Positions 24,443 through 37,200 of a stretch of DNA of 64,000 nucleotides are shown piece by piece (positions within the stretch are counted from its first letter, which is position 1; each line of letters starts with the position of its first letter). Origin of the DNA: Sesamum alatum (taxonomy: Eukaryota > Streptophyta > Magnoliopsida > Lamiales > Pedaliaceae); NCBI GenBank assembly GCA_034509735.1, contig JACGWO010000011.1, positions 15,161,866 through 15,225,865 of the forward strand. Reading direction: 5' to 3'. Position numbers and translations under genes: made by a program. Below the pieces are notes generated by a model. That model was not told where the DNA came from. It ran no database searches and saw only the letters and a list, made by a program, of their open reading frames with translations.

Positions 24443-25287
24443 AGATATTTTTTCATTATTTCTGAAATTATAAATACTCTATTAAATGAAAAAAAAAATT
24501 ATGTAACACTTAAACGGTGAAGTAGATGTTACCAATTTATCCTTCTTGAATTTTATAAAAAGTAAAAAGAAATGTTTAAAAAATATCCAAAAAAAAATTG
24601 AGGGTGGTAAATCCATAGAGTGTATCAGAACAAATAAATATTTTATAAAATTATAATTCATAATTCAAAAGGATATTTTATCCGGTTCATCACAAAAATT
24701 GAATGGAATACTAACAAAGGCTAACAGAATGGGATCATTGTTAGACGAACGTTAAAATCAAGGGATCATTTATAATTTTTCAAACAACAAGAAGTATTTA
24801 TAATTATACTAAATTTTAGGAGAGGTGATTGTAATTTATCTTTTTTTTTTTTTTTTTACATCCAATTAAAAAATGCATGTTATCCTTCTTTATTTCAGGC
24901 AGAAATTAATGAGGTGTCAGGAATTTCTACATTGATTCTCATAATCCGGATAAGATTCTTACAAACCCATTAAAAAAAATAGAGATTTTTACGAAACTTA
25001 TTAACTTGATTTGTAATATAATTGCTAATATTTCATATAAATTTGCACGTTATATGTAAGACCTAAATTACCCTTTAAGCTCATCCGTCAGATAGACAAA
25101 AGAATCATTTTCGTTGATAAAAAATGAATATAAAAAAGATTACTCAACACTTATTTCTTTCATCCACACATTCTATATATTAACAGACGTGACACACTCA
25201 AATATGTGTGTAAAATTAATTTAAAATTTAAATAATAATTAATATTTTAAAAATATATTAATTAGATAAATAAAATATTAAAAAAGG

Positions 25288-25541
25288 TAAATTACAATGA
25301 CACTCCCTGAGGTTAGGTTCAGTTATACAAATACTCCTATCTTTTATAAAATTACAGCTACACCCCTGAGGGGTGTTAGTGTAATATTTTTTAGGGGGTA
25401 CTAGTGTAAGTTTGCCTTTGAATACGGGGTGTAGTTATTAATACAATTACAACCTCAGGAGTGTAACTGTAATTTTAACAAAAATAGGGGATATTTGTGT
25501 ATTTTGATCTAACCTCAAGGGGTGTCACTGTAATTTATCCT
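25288..25541. mobile_element. Foldback MITE, about 250 bp
   Basis: A near-palindrome: the left arm has aaattacaatgacactccct then gaggttaggttcag, and the right arm has tgatctaacctcaaggggtg then tcactgtaatttatcc. Arms are over 100 bp with small divergence. Non-coding. Confidence 0.7.
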
Positions 25542-27598
25542 ATTGAAAAATATGATAAAAATATTGGGAAAAAAATTGGAAGAAGAAAAAGGTATGTGAA
25601 AATTAAGAGGAAAACAAAGAAATTGAGAAGAGAGAAGAAAAATTAATAAAATATTCAAAATAATAATAAATGAATAAAATTGAAGACACCGATAGATAGT
25701 TCTTCAACTATATATAGTATAGATAATAATTACTTTTTCAACTACGAAAAAAAAGTTTGTTATTGTTATATGCGATGTAATCTAACTCTTTTTTTTTTTT
25801 ATACTAATAGAGTCAATTATTCATACGTAATCTCGCATGAGGTAAGATAACATAGGAAATAAATAGTCATTAGTGGGATAGATGACTTATTGAAAAATCA
25901 TTATGATGAAGAACAAGAGGCGAATGTATTCTTTTAATAAGTAAAAGTCAAAGGTGTAGTGTGTTGCTGGGTGGTTTGACCGTGGAACTTTAAACAGTCG
26001 TAATTTCTGATCTCGAAAAATTTACACGATGATCTTTAGTTATTTTTCATATTTTCCATAGTTATCTTTCCGGTTAACTTTCGTCCGAAATTTCATTATT
26101 TCAACCACCGTCCCGATATTTATTTAGATTTTTTCATTTCCAGTCGACTTTAATTATTTTTCATAGCTATTTTGTGTGCCTGACATTTTTTGAAATCGTT
26201 GCTAAGGTGTTACGCTGTTTTTTAATCAAATCTCATGGACTTCTGATGACAATCCAAATTTTAGTCAGTTTCAGGTTTGTTTTACTAAACTAAAACTCTT
26301 TTTTTTTAAATAACTCTTGACTCTGTTAAAAAAATCATTCAGATATAAAATAATTCTTTTACTTTTCAAATTCTTAAAACATTGGAGACGTGTTCTCTTT
26401 ATTTTTTAATTTCAATTGCTTTAACCCCATCGCATTGACACGCCAACCAAAGACAAACTCAAGAAAATAGAGTGTTGAAATAGGAATTAAAATTAGTCTA
26501 AGATTATCATCTTACATACGAAAAAGTTGAATATTATTTTTCAATATATGATATATATATATATATTGAGTTGAATATTCACGAAATCCAAGGCATGGTC
26601 CTCTAGATTCCAGACCACTTTTTTTGAATTGAATAATTAATGTTAAGTATGGAAAGAAACACTATATATTGGGAAAGATCAGGTCAGGCTTTCAGACTGC
26701 ATCCACACTATCCTTACTAAAAATAGACAAAACTCATCAAACCAAACAAACCGACTTCTTTGTTCTTGAAATATGTGTCCAATCCAAACCAACCACCCCA
26801 ATTTGAAATTTTCCAGATTTTTTACTAATTTCCACAAGTCTAGTGGTCTGAACATGACAGTCGAGTTCATAAGTTCTAATTCAGTTGATGAAGTTGGTAT
26901 TTCATAATTATAAAAATTTGAGTTTAAATTTTACTAATATATATAAATTGATGTGTTTTAATAGTAATGGTTTGTTTATTGTAATAATTGTTAGTTAATT
27001 GTGGATATTTGATATTAATTGGTAATTAATGAATTTCGTGATTAGTTGTAATTAATTCGTTTAACTATGTATCGATACTATTTATTAAAACTGAGGTTTA
27101 TAGAGAAACTACTTTTATTAGACAAAATATGAATTAACTAAAATGGCATTATTTATGCATTTTTTTTCTTTTGCAAATAACTATTATCTAACTATATATC
27201 TATCTATACGATTTGTGAAGTGTGAGGGTCTTAGAAGAATTAATTTTGATTGTCAATATATATTATGACCAAAATACCATTAAATAAATTACTTTTGCCA
27301 TAAGATAACCACCCCTTTAGCCACTTAGTTTATCAATAGTTCTAATGATACATGGTTAAAGTGAAAATATTTTAGTTGTTTTAATAACTTCTTTATTTAA
27401 TTAAATAAATATAATAAAAATATAATTATGTACACGCATCGAGTGTGTTCCGTTCATTGATACTATATATTAATGCTTAAGGTCCTACCGAAACTAATTT
27501 TGGTAGGGAAAATATGAATTGGTTGATATGCCCTTACTTATACTTCTTTCTGCCCTATAAAATAACTATTTAGTTAATTAATTATATCAATAACCTTA
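25542..27598. other. Gene-free AT-rich stretch
   Basis: No credible gene. 26880-27060 has loosely SINE-like wording (cagttgatgaagttgg, gagtttaaattttac), too weak to call. The ORF at 26679-26870 (minus) is short and featureless. Confidence 0.4.
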
Positions 27599-28380
27599 GG
27601 GTTAAATACAGTTATCACCCCTAAAATATCCACCCCACATTAATTACCCACCTAAAGTATTAAAACCTTAAAAAAAAACCCTGACTTTCTAACTCCTTTA
27701 ATTTTTAAGTTTAAAAACTCCATTTTACCTTTACTAAAAATTGCTTTCTGAAAAAAAAATAAAGAGAATTCTAAAGTACCAAAATTACCCTTTTTCGAAA
27801 CTCTCTCTAATTCGAGTTTTACTTGTTCATCGAGGTCTTTTTATTTTCGTAATCCTCAAGTATTTGGAACTCATTTTATTTTAGTTTCACTTGTTTGTCA
27901 GACCAAATTAAAAATATAAATTTACACATGCACATATACATATATATTTATATATTTTCTTAAATGAACTAATAAAACATATACAATTAATATATATTTA
28001 TAATATATATTAATATATATTGTAATTATATAAATGTGGCAATTATATACATGTATAAATTTATTTTTAACTTGCATGATTTGACAAATAAATGAAACTA
28101 AAATAAAATGAACACCAAATACTTTAGGATTATAAAAATAAAAAGAGCTCAATCAACAAGTGAAACTAGAATTAGACAAATCTTCAATAAAGTGTGGTTT
28201 TGGTATTTAAAAATCCGTAAATTTTTTTTTTCAGAAAATAATTTTTAGTAAGGGTAAAATGAACTTTTTAAACTTAAAAATTAAAGGAGTTAAAAGGTTC
28301 GGGGATTTTGAAGGTTTTAATACTTTAGAGGGATAATTAATGTGGATGGATACTTTAGAAGTGATAACTATATTTAACCT
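27599..28380. mobile_element. Mutator-like MITE with long terminal inverted repeats, copy 1
   Basis: The left end is gggttaaatacagttatcac and the right end is the inverted form ending atttaacct. The inverted arms run roughly 300 bp each, leaving a short TA-rich centre, and contain no transposase. The same element, about the same length, is at 40269-41054 with a perfect 9-bp duplication. Here the flanking 9-mers (ataacctta / ataaatttg) match only partly. Confidence 0.7.
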
Positions 28381-28559
28381 ATAAATTTGTATTCATATAT
28401 GCTCAAACTTTATTTACTTTATTAGTTATTCATTGTACCTTTTACACTCCATTTAATATAACAAAATATACTAAAAATTAAATTATATATCCATCAATGT
28501 GCTTCAATCACTAGTATATACAATTGTCCGAAACAAGAACAATAGATGCAAATTAAATA

Positions 28560-28808
28560 ATGGAAAAATTGCATAAGACACCTTGTGGTTTACAAAAATT
28601 GCTAAATACCTACTTGTGGTTTTTAATTAGCTTAAAAGGCCCCCATGGAATTTAAAATTCTGCAAAAACACCCCTCGTTGTTGAAAAAATGGGGGGAAGG
28701 GTGCATTATTATTCAAAGCAGAGGAGTTTTTTAGCATATTTACAAACCACATAGTAGTATTTTGCAAATAAATAAAAGTAATGGGTGTTTTTGCAATTAT
28801 CCTTTAAA
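28560..28808. mobile_element. Foldback MITE
   Basis: The left arm has aaaattgcataagacacctt then gtggtttacaaaaattgc. The right arm has tttacaaaccacatagtag and ggtgttttttgcaattatcc. The inner parts (ccccatggaat / caaagcagaggagtttttt) are diverged. Confidence 0.55.
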
Positions 28809-29896
28809 TAAAGGATTGTGAGGATTGAGTATGGATTTGGGGGAGCCAATGCCATAACTAATGGACCAAAAAGGAGCAAAATGACAGAAATGAGAGGTTG
28901 GAATTGTGGGGAAGAAGAAAACAAAAGATTTTGGGGACATAAAGATGATATTGATGGGATGGAGTGTCTTGCCATTTGCCAAATTTTGGCATTTTTTGTG
29001 ATATAATTCAATATTCATGGGATCCCATTTCCTCTTACATATATTTCATTTTATTAAATTTATGTATTGTATATATGTATTTGCTTATTTTTCTTAATAT
29101 TTATAAGTGTATGGTACTTATAGTTGATAAACGGTATTATGTTGGTTGTTGTTTAATTTTTCTTCTGTTTCTATTGAAAATGGTGTCGATTTGAAAGTAA
29201 TTTTGTTTTTTTGATAGTGGTCGTTTTATGCGGGGAATCACGTCGCATTTTTAAGGATGTGATGTTGAGTTTATTTGAAAAATTTTATGTTGAATTTTAT
29301 TTTTGAAATAGGATCTTTAAACGTCTTGATAAAATAAGATCACGGCACTTATGAGTATAACTTTGTAAATCACTATCATTAAGAGAATTATTTTATAAAT
29401 TTTTAAAATACTTCAAGCTCCAATGGTGCTGATGGATTGAATTTGAATAAAAATTTGAAAAAAAGAATTTCATATGATCATATATTAAAAAGATTTTGAA
29501 ATGCATCTATATTTCATAAAATATAATCTAAAATCACAATTAAATAATTTAAAACTCCCTTCTAATATGAAAACATTCAAACACATTTAAATGATTTATT
29601 ATTAAAAATTCAAAATTTCGATCCACATATAATATTACAAAATTTTAAAATTTATTCAAACACCATTTTAATTTTTGTAAAAAGAAAAAAGAAAGCAATT
29701 AGGACGGGCCCCACACATGGTTGCATGATTCTCTCAATTTTTTTTTTTAATTTTCTTTTTTGGGATTTTTCGGCTCACAGGGGTTGGCCCTTCCGCTGCT
29801 TGTGGAATGGGTTGGCCACCACTACTAAGATAGCACCACCGCCCAACTGACTTCACATGGCCCTACGCCCTAACTCATTTCTGCATTTACATACGC
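28809..29896. other. Gene-free stretch
   Basis: 28809-29000 is G- and A-rich and opens frames on both strands (for example 28709-29011, minus, 100 codons), but there is no domain or conserved motif and the frames share sequence with the neighbouring MITE. The rest is AT-rich. Confidence 0.4.
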
Positions 29897-29899
29897 TAA

Positions 29900-30079
29900 G
29901 GGTCTGATTCGTTCAAATGAGAAGAAAGAAAGTATAAAAAGGGAATGAGAAGAATAATAGTTTTGGACTTCGGAGGAATTTCATATGCATTTAGTTTTAA
30001 TTCCACTCCATCTCTTCCCCCAAATCAAACATCAATTTTTTTTATACATCCTGCACTTTTCCCCCAACCAAACGCACCC
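29900..30079. mobile_element. PIF/Harbinger (Tourist)-like MITE, complete
   Basis: 180 bp with ends gggtctgattcgttcaaat and its inverted partner ccaaccaaacgcaccc. A 3-bp TAA is directly repeated at 29897-29899 and 30080-30082, which fits the TWA target of PIF/Harbinger elements. The interior has no ORF of note. Confidence 0.6.
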
Positions 30080-30082
30080 TAA

Positions 30083-31384
30083 ATTACAACGAGTTTTTTT
30101 GAGATTTAATATAAATATAAATATTTTTAATTATTTAAAAAGTTATAAATATCCCTCATGTTTGATAAATTTTGCAATCTTTGAATGGAGATTTAAAATT
30201 ATCAATATGTTCCTCGTTGTTTTTTTAAAAAAAATAAAAAAAAATAGGTAAGGTGGATTGAAATTTTTTTTAAAAATTATAAAACTTGGTAGAAAGAAAA
30301 TAATTTTTCTTAATAAATAAATAAATTGTAATTCATAGTATACAATGACATTTTGGTCAGTTCAACAAAAAAAAAATAATGAAAATCTAACGGAGACTAA
30401 CAAATTGGGCTAATTGCTAGATGGGCGTTAAATTCAATGAGATATTGATATTTTCTAGTGGAGGTTGGGAGTATATCCACTGTGAATAAGAAGTCGAAGA
30501 ATTTCATTACCTTAGATCCGCTTACGTACATTCTTCTTCTACTTTGGGTTCCATTCACCCTATGGTTGACCCCGAGTCGTGATAGTACCCGGCGACCACG
30601 AGCTTGGTTTTAGGGTTTTGGCTCTGCACTTGTTGCATGGGTTTTAGCTGTGGTCGAGCTAATCTTTTAATATTTGTCCGGCGATCTTTCTTTATGGGAA
30701 CTCGTTGTAATTTATTCTTTTGCAAAAAGTAAAATTATAGCTTGCTTTGGAATTTGATAAAATTTAAATTAATTATATTTACAAATGGAATATATTTATT
30801 GTCTGATAAGTGCACCGGTCAAAAAGTGTGATCAAATCATATAGTGAATATAATATATTTACCATGTAATTTATCGGATAGGATAAATATCTAATTAGGT
30901 CCGATTGAATTAATTGTAGGATAGATAATTTAATAAAATTTCTCAAATGTTTACTTTCATGGATTACATTTGGATATGAATACAAAATATTGTATACAAT
31001 AGTGTTGTATTTTTGCTTTGTATGATAAGTTTGTTAGAAGAAATCGAGGAATATGCGATAATAGTGTATTATGAAATCGAGGTAAAAGTTAGACTATTTA
31101 TCATTAAGATAATTATTGCTTTGCTTTGGTGCTAATGAAGACGGTAATTTGTCTCTCAATATACAACTTAAAATCTCAAAGTTCAGCACTACAAACTTTG
31201 AGAAATGACGAACTAAATAATATTTTGAAACTCTCTTACTAAAACTATGCTTGCAAGATGCTTAAATGCTTAAAACTATGGAATGAATTGCATCGAATAA
31301 AATAAAATGAAATGAGAGGGCCTATTTATAGAATTAGGAAATGTATCATTGAATGGACATGTCCAATCAGAAAAAATGCTTTTG
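30083..31384. other. Gene-free stretch with MITE fragments
   Basis: 30100-30450 contains half-arms resembling the 24.7-kb fragment (taacggagactaacaaattg, ggctaattgctagatgggcg). No gene is recognised in the remainder. Confidence 0.4.
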
Positions 31385-31530
31385 TAAGGTTACGATTTTT
31401 CATCCGAATGAACACATCATTTTATCCAAAGGACATATCATTTCACCCAGATGGATTCATCATTTCATCAAAAAGGTTTCACCTAATGGACACATTATTT
31501 CAACCAAAGGATACACCTATTCGGTTGATT
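31385..31530 (+). repeat. Degenerate ~22-bp tandem repeat
   Basis: Successive units of the form 'acacatcattttatccaaag', 'gacatatcatttcacccaga', 'gattcatcatttcatcaaaa', 'gacacattatttcaaccaaa' follow one another. It accounts for the 98-codon open frame at 31312-31608, which is probably not a gene. Confidence 0.6.
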
Positions 31531-32596
31531 AGATACGGTCGGATGATGATTGGGCGTCATCAACCATCATCCACGTGTCATGAGCTTATTGTGCGTCGCA
31601 CATCATAACCAATCACTTATCACGATTTAATTCGATAGACATAAATTTATTTTTTAATCATTCCCCATTTTCCAACAAAGTTTTGAAATAAATAAGTGTT
31701 ATTACCTTTACACGTTTTCAACACATTCTTGTTGTCATTATAAATAAACTCACATTGTAAAGTAAAGATATTCAGGACATTTCGCCGGATAAAAAAAAAA
31801 TGAAGGATACATTTTGTATATAATTTTAAGTGGAAATTGATTTTCCTTTTCAAGTAATACCACTTCATTTTAGGGCAATAAAAGAAACAATTACGAACGC
31901 ATATCCAGTATTTTAATTCGTTTTTATCTAAATCAGTAGACATGACACGTTATTCCTGCATGTATATAATAAATAATATTTAAATTGTAAAATATATTAT
32001 ACATAAGAAAAAATATATATAAACCAACATATCATATTTCAACAAAAAAAGAAGAAGAAGATTATTGATGGCGCGGTGTAAATAATCATCTTTACAAGTA
32101 AAAACGGAGTTTTCTTTTTTATATTAATATAAATTATATATACTAATTCAGGTGTGGAACTCGTAACGACATGGGTACAACGAGCGAAAGAAGACCGATA
32201 CCAAGATTCACGGTTGCTAAAAAAAGTCATTTTCCACAAGAAAACATAAAATAAATATGCAACTATTTGAAAACTCATTTTGATAATAATTATCGACTTT
32301 TCACATTAAAAAAATAAAGATTTTCAAACTAATAATATTTGAATAAATTGAAACCCTAAATTGTTAAATTAATTATGAGAGAGGTTGGCCCATTATCTTA
32401 GAATTAACTAGAAAATTGAGGACTGTGGTCCTAGCATTTATTGATGATGATAACCCATTGACAATAATCTTAATGGTGAGATAATCATACATCATTATAC
32501 TTAATTTAACCCTAAGAAATGTCCATTCACTTGATAACTAAGTACTACTACTTTTATTTATTTATTTAATCCTAAAAAAATACCAATCATATTTTA

Positions 32597-32720
32597 GTTT
32601 AGCGGTTAATGTTGAAGTCTCATGAACAAGTTTGGGGTCATGAATTCGAGTCCCACCAAATGTATTCGGTGTTTGTAGAACTGAATTGATGATTTTATTG
32701 TAATTTAGTTTGTTTTTTAA
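32597..32720 (+). mobile_element. Weak SINE-like fragment
   Basis: Box-A-like agtttagcggttaatgtt and box-B-like gaattcgagtccca (about 32643-32656) are spaced about as in the SINE copies at 8-14 kb; the tail differs. Low confidence. Confidence 0.3.
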
Positions 32721-33235
32721 TTATATTGATGTACCGATTGAACTAATGTATTATCAATTTATTGAGATATTATGTAATTATGTAATCACTTTATAAGAAA
32801 AAATAAATAAATACAAGCCAATATAATTAGTTTTAAGACTCAAGTATTTTGTCTAACAATAAAGGTTTGTAAATCCTCTGAACATCTTGAAGACAAATTT
32901 TTAAAAAATGATTTTGTTATATTTTAATATTATCAAAAATAAATATAATAATAATAATCATAATAGAATCCAATCCAATATAGTAACATTGCTAACACTA
33001 TCATTTATTATATAACCCCACAAAATTCAAATATCTATATATATTTATTACTTTTAAATACCATGTAGTAATTAATTAATATTTATAATATAATAATATA
33101 GGATGTATCTATAAATATCAAAATAATTTATTCTAATCTCTACTTCTTTGCATCTCCAACCCTTTCTCTCCCAAATACATCATTTATCCATCTAAACTTC
33201 TTTCTAAATTCTTTTCAACCATATTTTTTTTTAGG

Positions 33236-33500
33236 GATAGTTACTTTTACACTCCGAATCTATAATCATTTTATATAAATTATTTTTACTTTTTAAATAA
33301 TTACTCATACATTTATAAGAAATGTCAACATCATTTACACAAACCACCACTTCTTTTTAGAAAATTACACATACACCCTATTCCCCAAAACGCCAATATT
33401 ATCACACAAACAACCCTTACTTTTTGACTGTCAGGGTATTTCTATAATTTTACAAAAAATATGCTGAAATATTTATTTAATATAGATTAATCATACAAAA
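33236..33500. mobile_element. Foldback MITE fragment, relative of 3148-3419
   Basis: It starts gggatagttacttttacact and contains 'aaaattacacatacaccc' and 'cacacaaacaacccttac', as in the 11.1-kb copy. The right end is poorly preserved. Confidence 0.4.
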
Positions 33501-33857
33501 AATATAAAAACACCGGCGATATATGTCATATGTGTATCGACGTATGCCCATGCTGCTGTAGATATATATAATGATGGTAAATTATAATGAGTTTTCTTAA
33601 AATTTATCATAATTATCAATCTTTTTTTATTATTTAAAAAATTATAAATATGTTATAAATGAGTTATCACGGATAAGGTATTTGTTAGACTGTCGTTGAT
33701 TTCTAGGTTATTTGTAATTCAATGGCAACAGTAAATATAACCAGTGGACAGCACTAAAGTAATAGCAAAAACCAATATTTTATAAGAAATGATGCAATGT
33801 TTTGCAAAAAGAATTGGCCTTCCGTTGATGTTTTACCTCATTGGGCAATCCACAATA

Positions 33858-33866
33858 TTTATATAG
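33858..33866 (+). promoter_or_regulatory. TATA box of the CAT gene (candidate)
   Basis: tttatatag lies about 30 bp before a pyrimidine-rich tract (33893-33958, CT-rich then CA-rich) that would form the start of the leader. The start codon is at 34298, so the leader would be about 400 nt, with or without an intron. Confidence 0.5.
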
Positions 33867-34297
33867 CTCCATTGCCAGAAGTTCCGTTCGGAATCTTTCT
33901 CTTTCTTCTATCCATTTCTCTTTCTCTGTCTCTCTCTCGCTCTCTCTATCTCTCTCACACACACGCACACACAGTAATCTTAGCTGAATCTCTGCAACAG
34001 CACCATCAAGCACCGGACCCCAATTTCCCAGAGGCTTTAACCTGTAAAGATTTGATCTTTTTCTGCCTTTGGGATTTTGCGGAAGGGGGGCTGTTCTGCT
34101 CTTTCTACAAGAGTGATATATTTCATTTTCACCACCACCGGCCACCGGCGTGACCACTGTTCAAGATTTGCTTGCATTTGTGGAACTCTGAATAAATTCA
34201 TATATTTTCTGTCAACAAAGTTGGGAACTTTATTGATATTTGGCTTGAAAGATTGAATCTTTGGGTACCCAATTGAGGAGTTTCTTGTGGGGTTGTC

Positions 34298-37200
34298 ATG
34301 GGATTTCTTTCTGATACACAGAATTATGGTGGTGGTGTTGGGGCGTTGAGGACTCTTGTGAGGAGGAAACAGGTTGATTCTGCTCATACAACGCCGTCTT
34401 CTTCCGATGGAAGTGGTCATCATCAGTTGGCCAAGGCTTTGACGATACCTCATCTCATAGCAATCGGTAAGATCATGTTTTTAGTCTTCTGTTGGTGTGA
34501 AATCCATTTTACAGTTTTGGATTTTTTAAGTTTTTCTCTCTGTTTCTTCTGTTCTTCATATCTATAGGTGTTTATGTTTTGTTGGTCTAATGGCCTCAGC
34601 TGTGTAGTCATGTGATCTGCATAAGAAATGTTTATAATTGAATTGTATTTGATGGATGTGATCTGCAAAAGGATTTGCTTTGTGGGATTTAATTATATGT
34701 TGTTTGTGGAAGGAAATTTTGTACTTTTGTTCAAAATTTGGGGAGGAATTTTATTCTCTGAGTTCCGTGTTTGATGCAACTGACATGGTTATGGACTGGT
34801 TGATTGTAGTTCCTAAATCAATGTTCTGAAATTCTGATTGATTTTGTCTGAATTTGTAGGAGTTGGTTCAACAATTGGTGCTGGGGTTTACATTCTTGTT
34901 GGTACTGTTGCAAGGGAGCATTCAGGGCCTGCCCTGACCTTTTCGTTTCTGATAGCTGGAATAGCAGCTGCTCTTTCTGCTTTCTGCTATGCCGAGCTAG
35001 CGAGCCGTTGCCCTTCTGCTGGGAGTGCATATCATTATTCTTACATATGTGTCGGAGAAGGGTACTCTTGCTTCCCCCACTGACCCGTTTGTTGGATTTG
35101 TTTGACTTTCTATTTTTCGTCGAAATTTCTAATTTTAGAGCAGCCTGTCTTTTAGCTTTAGTAGAAACAAATAAATGTCGTATTTGCATAGTTTTTGTCG
35201 GGCTGGACTCTGGAATTATGAAGTTTTCTTTTTGTATTTTGTTTTCTTTATCTTGTTGGTTCCTTGCAAACAAGCATTACTCCCTGCTTACCACTATGCT
35301 TCAGATACACATAGCAATTTGTTTTTACACGCTCGTTTCGTGCAGTGTTGCTTGGTTGATTGGGTGGGCGTTGATATTGGAATACACTATAGGAGGTTCA
35401 GCAGTTGCTCGTGGCATATCCCCTAATCTGGTGAATGTCGTTCTCTCTATTGTTTCGCCCTTTCATTAATAGTTCTTCTTGTTAGTGTTCATGATTTACG
35501 ATATAAAGTTTGCTATTGAATCAGAGTCCACATAGACAGAAAAGATAAATTACCTGTTCCATTTTCTGCAAGAATTGTGCGCAATTCAACATTTATCTCT
35601 ATTTGTTTGTATTAGATGATAATGTTTGGTACTGACTTGGATTTCGTCCTTTCTATTTTTCTTCATCAGGCCATGCTTTTTGGAGGTCCAAGTAGTCTCC
35701 CTTCATTTCTAGCTCGCCAGACCATCCCTGGGCTTGAAATTGTGGTCGACCCTTGTGCAGCCGTCTTAGTTTTTGCGGTCACTGGACTTCTATGTTTTGG
35801 GATCAAGGAGGTCTATCCTGATCTCCTCATTTGTCAACAATAGTTTTTATTCCTCTGGAATTTCCAGCACTAAACTACTTATAACATGATTCCGCAGAGT
35901 ACCTTTGTCCAAGGGATTGTCACTTCAGCTAATATATGTGCCATGATATTCGTCATTGTGGCTGGTGGATATTTGGGCTTCAAGACTGGATGGCCTGGTT
36001 ATGATCTTTCAGCCGGGTATTTATTGCTCGTCTTGCTTTATTTCATTTCATTTTTGCGGGACTTTTCATACATCTCTTCTTGGGAAAATGAAGTTGTTAA
36101 TGATTCATCCATACTTGTTTAGATATTTCCCATTTGGAGCCGATGGGATGCTTGCTGGTGCTTCAACTGTTTTCTTTGCATATATAGGATTTGATTCAGT
36201 TGCTAGTACAGCCGAGGAGGTATGTAGTATTTTCTCGTGAACTTCTCAGCTTCTGAAAACGTAACAGGCTGATTTAAAAGCTATGGAATTTCGCCATCTG
36301 CAGGTGAAAAACCCTCAGCGTGATCTTCCCATGGGTATTGGTTTTGCGCTGACTATATGTTGCACCCTATACATGTTGGTTTCTGCAGTCATTGTCGGTT
36401 TAGTACCGTATTATGCAATGGATCCAGACACTCCCATCTCCTCTGCCTTTGCTAGTCATGACATAAAATGGGCCGCGTAAGCAGATATTTGTCTAGACGT
36501 TGTCCATTTCAGTTCTTCTCTTGGCTTATTGCATTTTATTGCTGAGCTACTTTTTTCATGACGTCATTTACTTTAATGCAGGTACATAATAACTGTTGGA
36601 GCTTGCACTGCACTTTGTTCAACATTGATGGGCTCACTACTTCCACAGGTAACTGATATTCTTTGCAGCGATTCAAGCTTTATGTGTATTAATTCCCTTC
36701 ACTGTTGCAAATTTTCTGTGATCATAACGTGTAACGTCCTTTAAGTTGGAACAATAGATAGAATATGGTCTCAGTTACCTAATACCTATACAGTAATATC
36801 TTAAATTTGTCTTTTCTTGTTAGACTTAATAAATTATGTGATAACCTGTTGTCTTGTGCCGATGACTACTATTCCTTGAACGATGACAATGAAGTTATTT
36901 ATATTCTTTAATTACTTAAGTTGTTTCAGATAAGAGTTATCTTTGTTACTGTAAACCTGTATTACTTGGTATTAAGCTTTCAATTCCTGCTGCGAAATGA
37001 CGTATGTGGAATATCTGGTTATTAACATGTTATCAGTTTTTGAAAAAGAAAGCCTGACATTATTGCAAAATTTTGCTATTTTTTGTATCTCAGCCTCGTA
37101 TTCTAATGGCGATGGCTAGAGACGGGTTGCTGCCATCATTTTTTTCGGAGGTCAATAAAAGAACTCAAGTCCCAATCAAGAGCACTCTAGTGACTGGTTT

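Noticed and set aside
28709..29011. 100-codon frame, minus strand
   Set aside because: No recognisable motif and overlaps a foldback MITE arm.
33780..34157. 125-codon minus frame opposite the CAT leader
   Set aside because: Made of the complement of a CT/CA-rich leader tract (Arg/Glu/Ser repeats). Shadow of low-complexity sequence.
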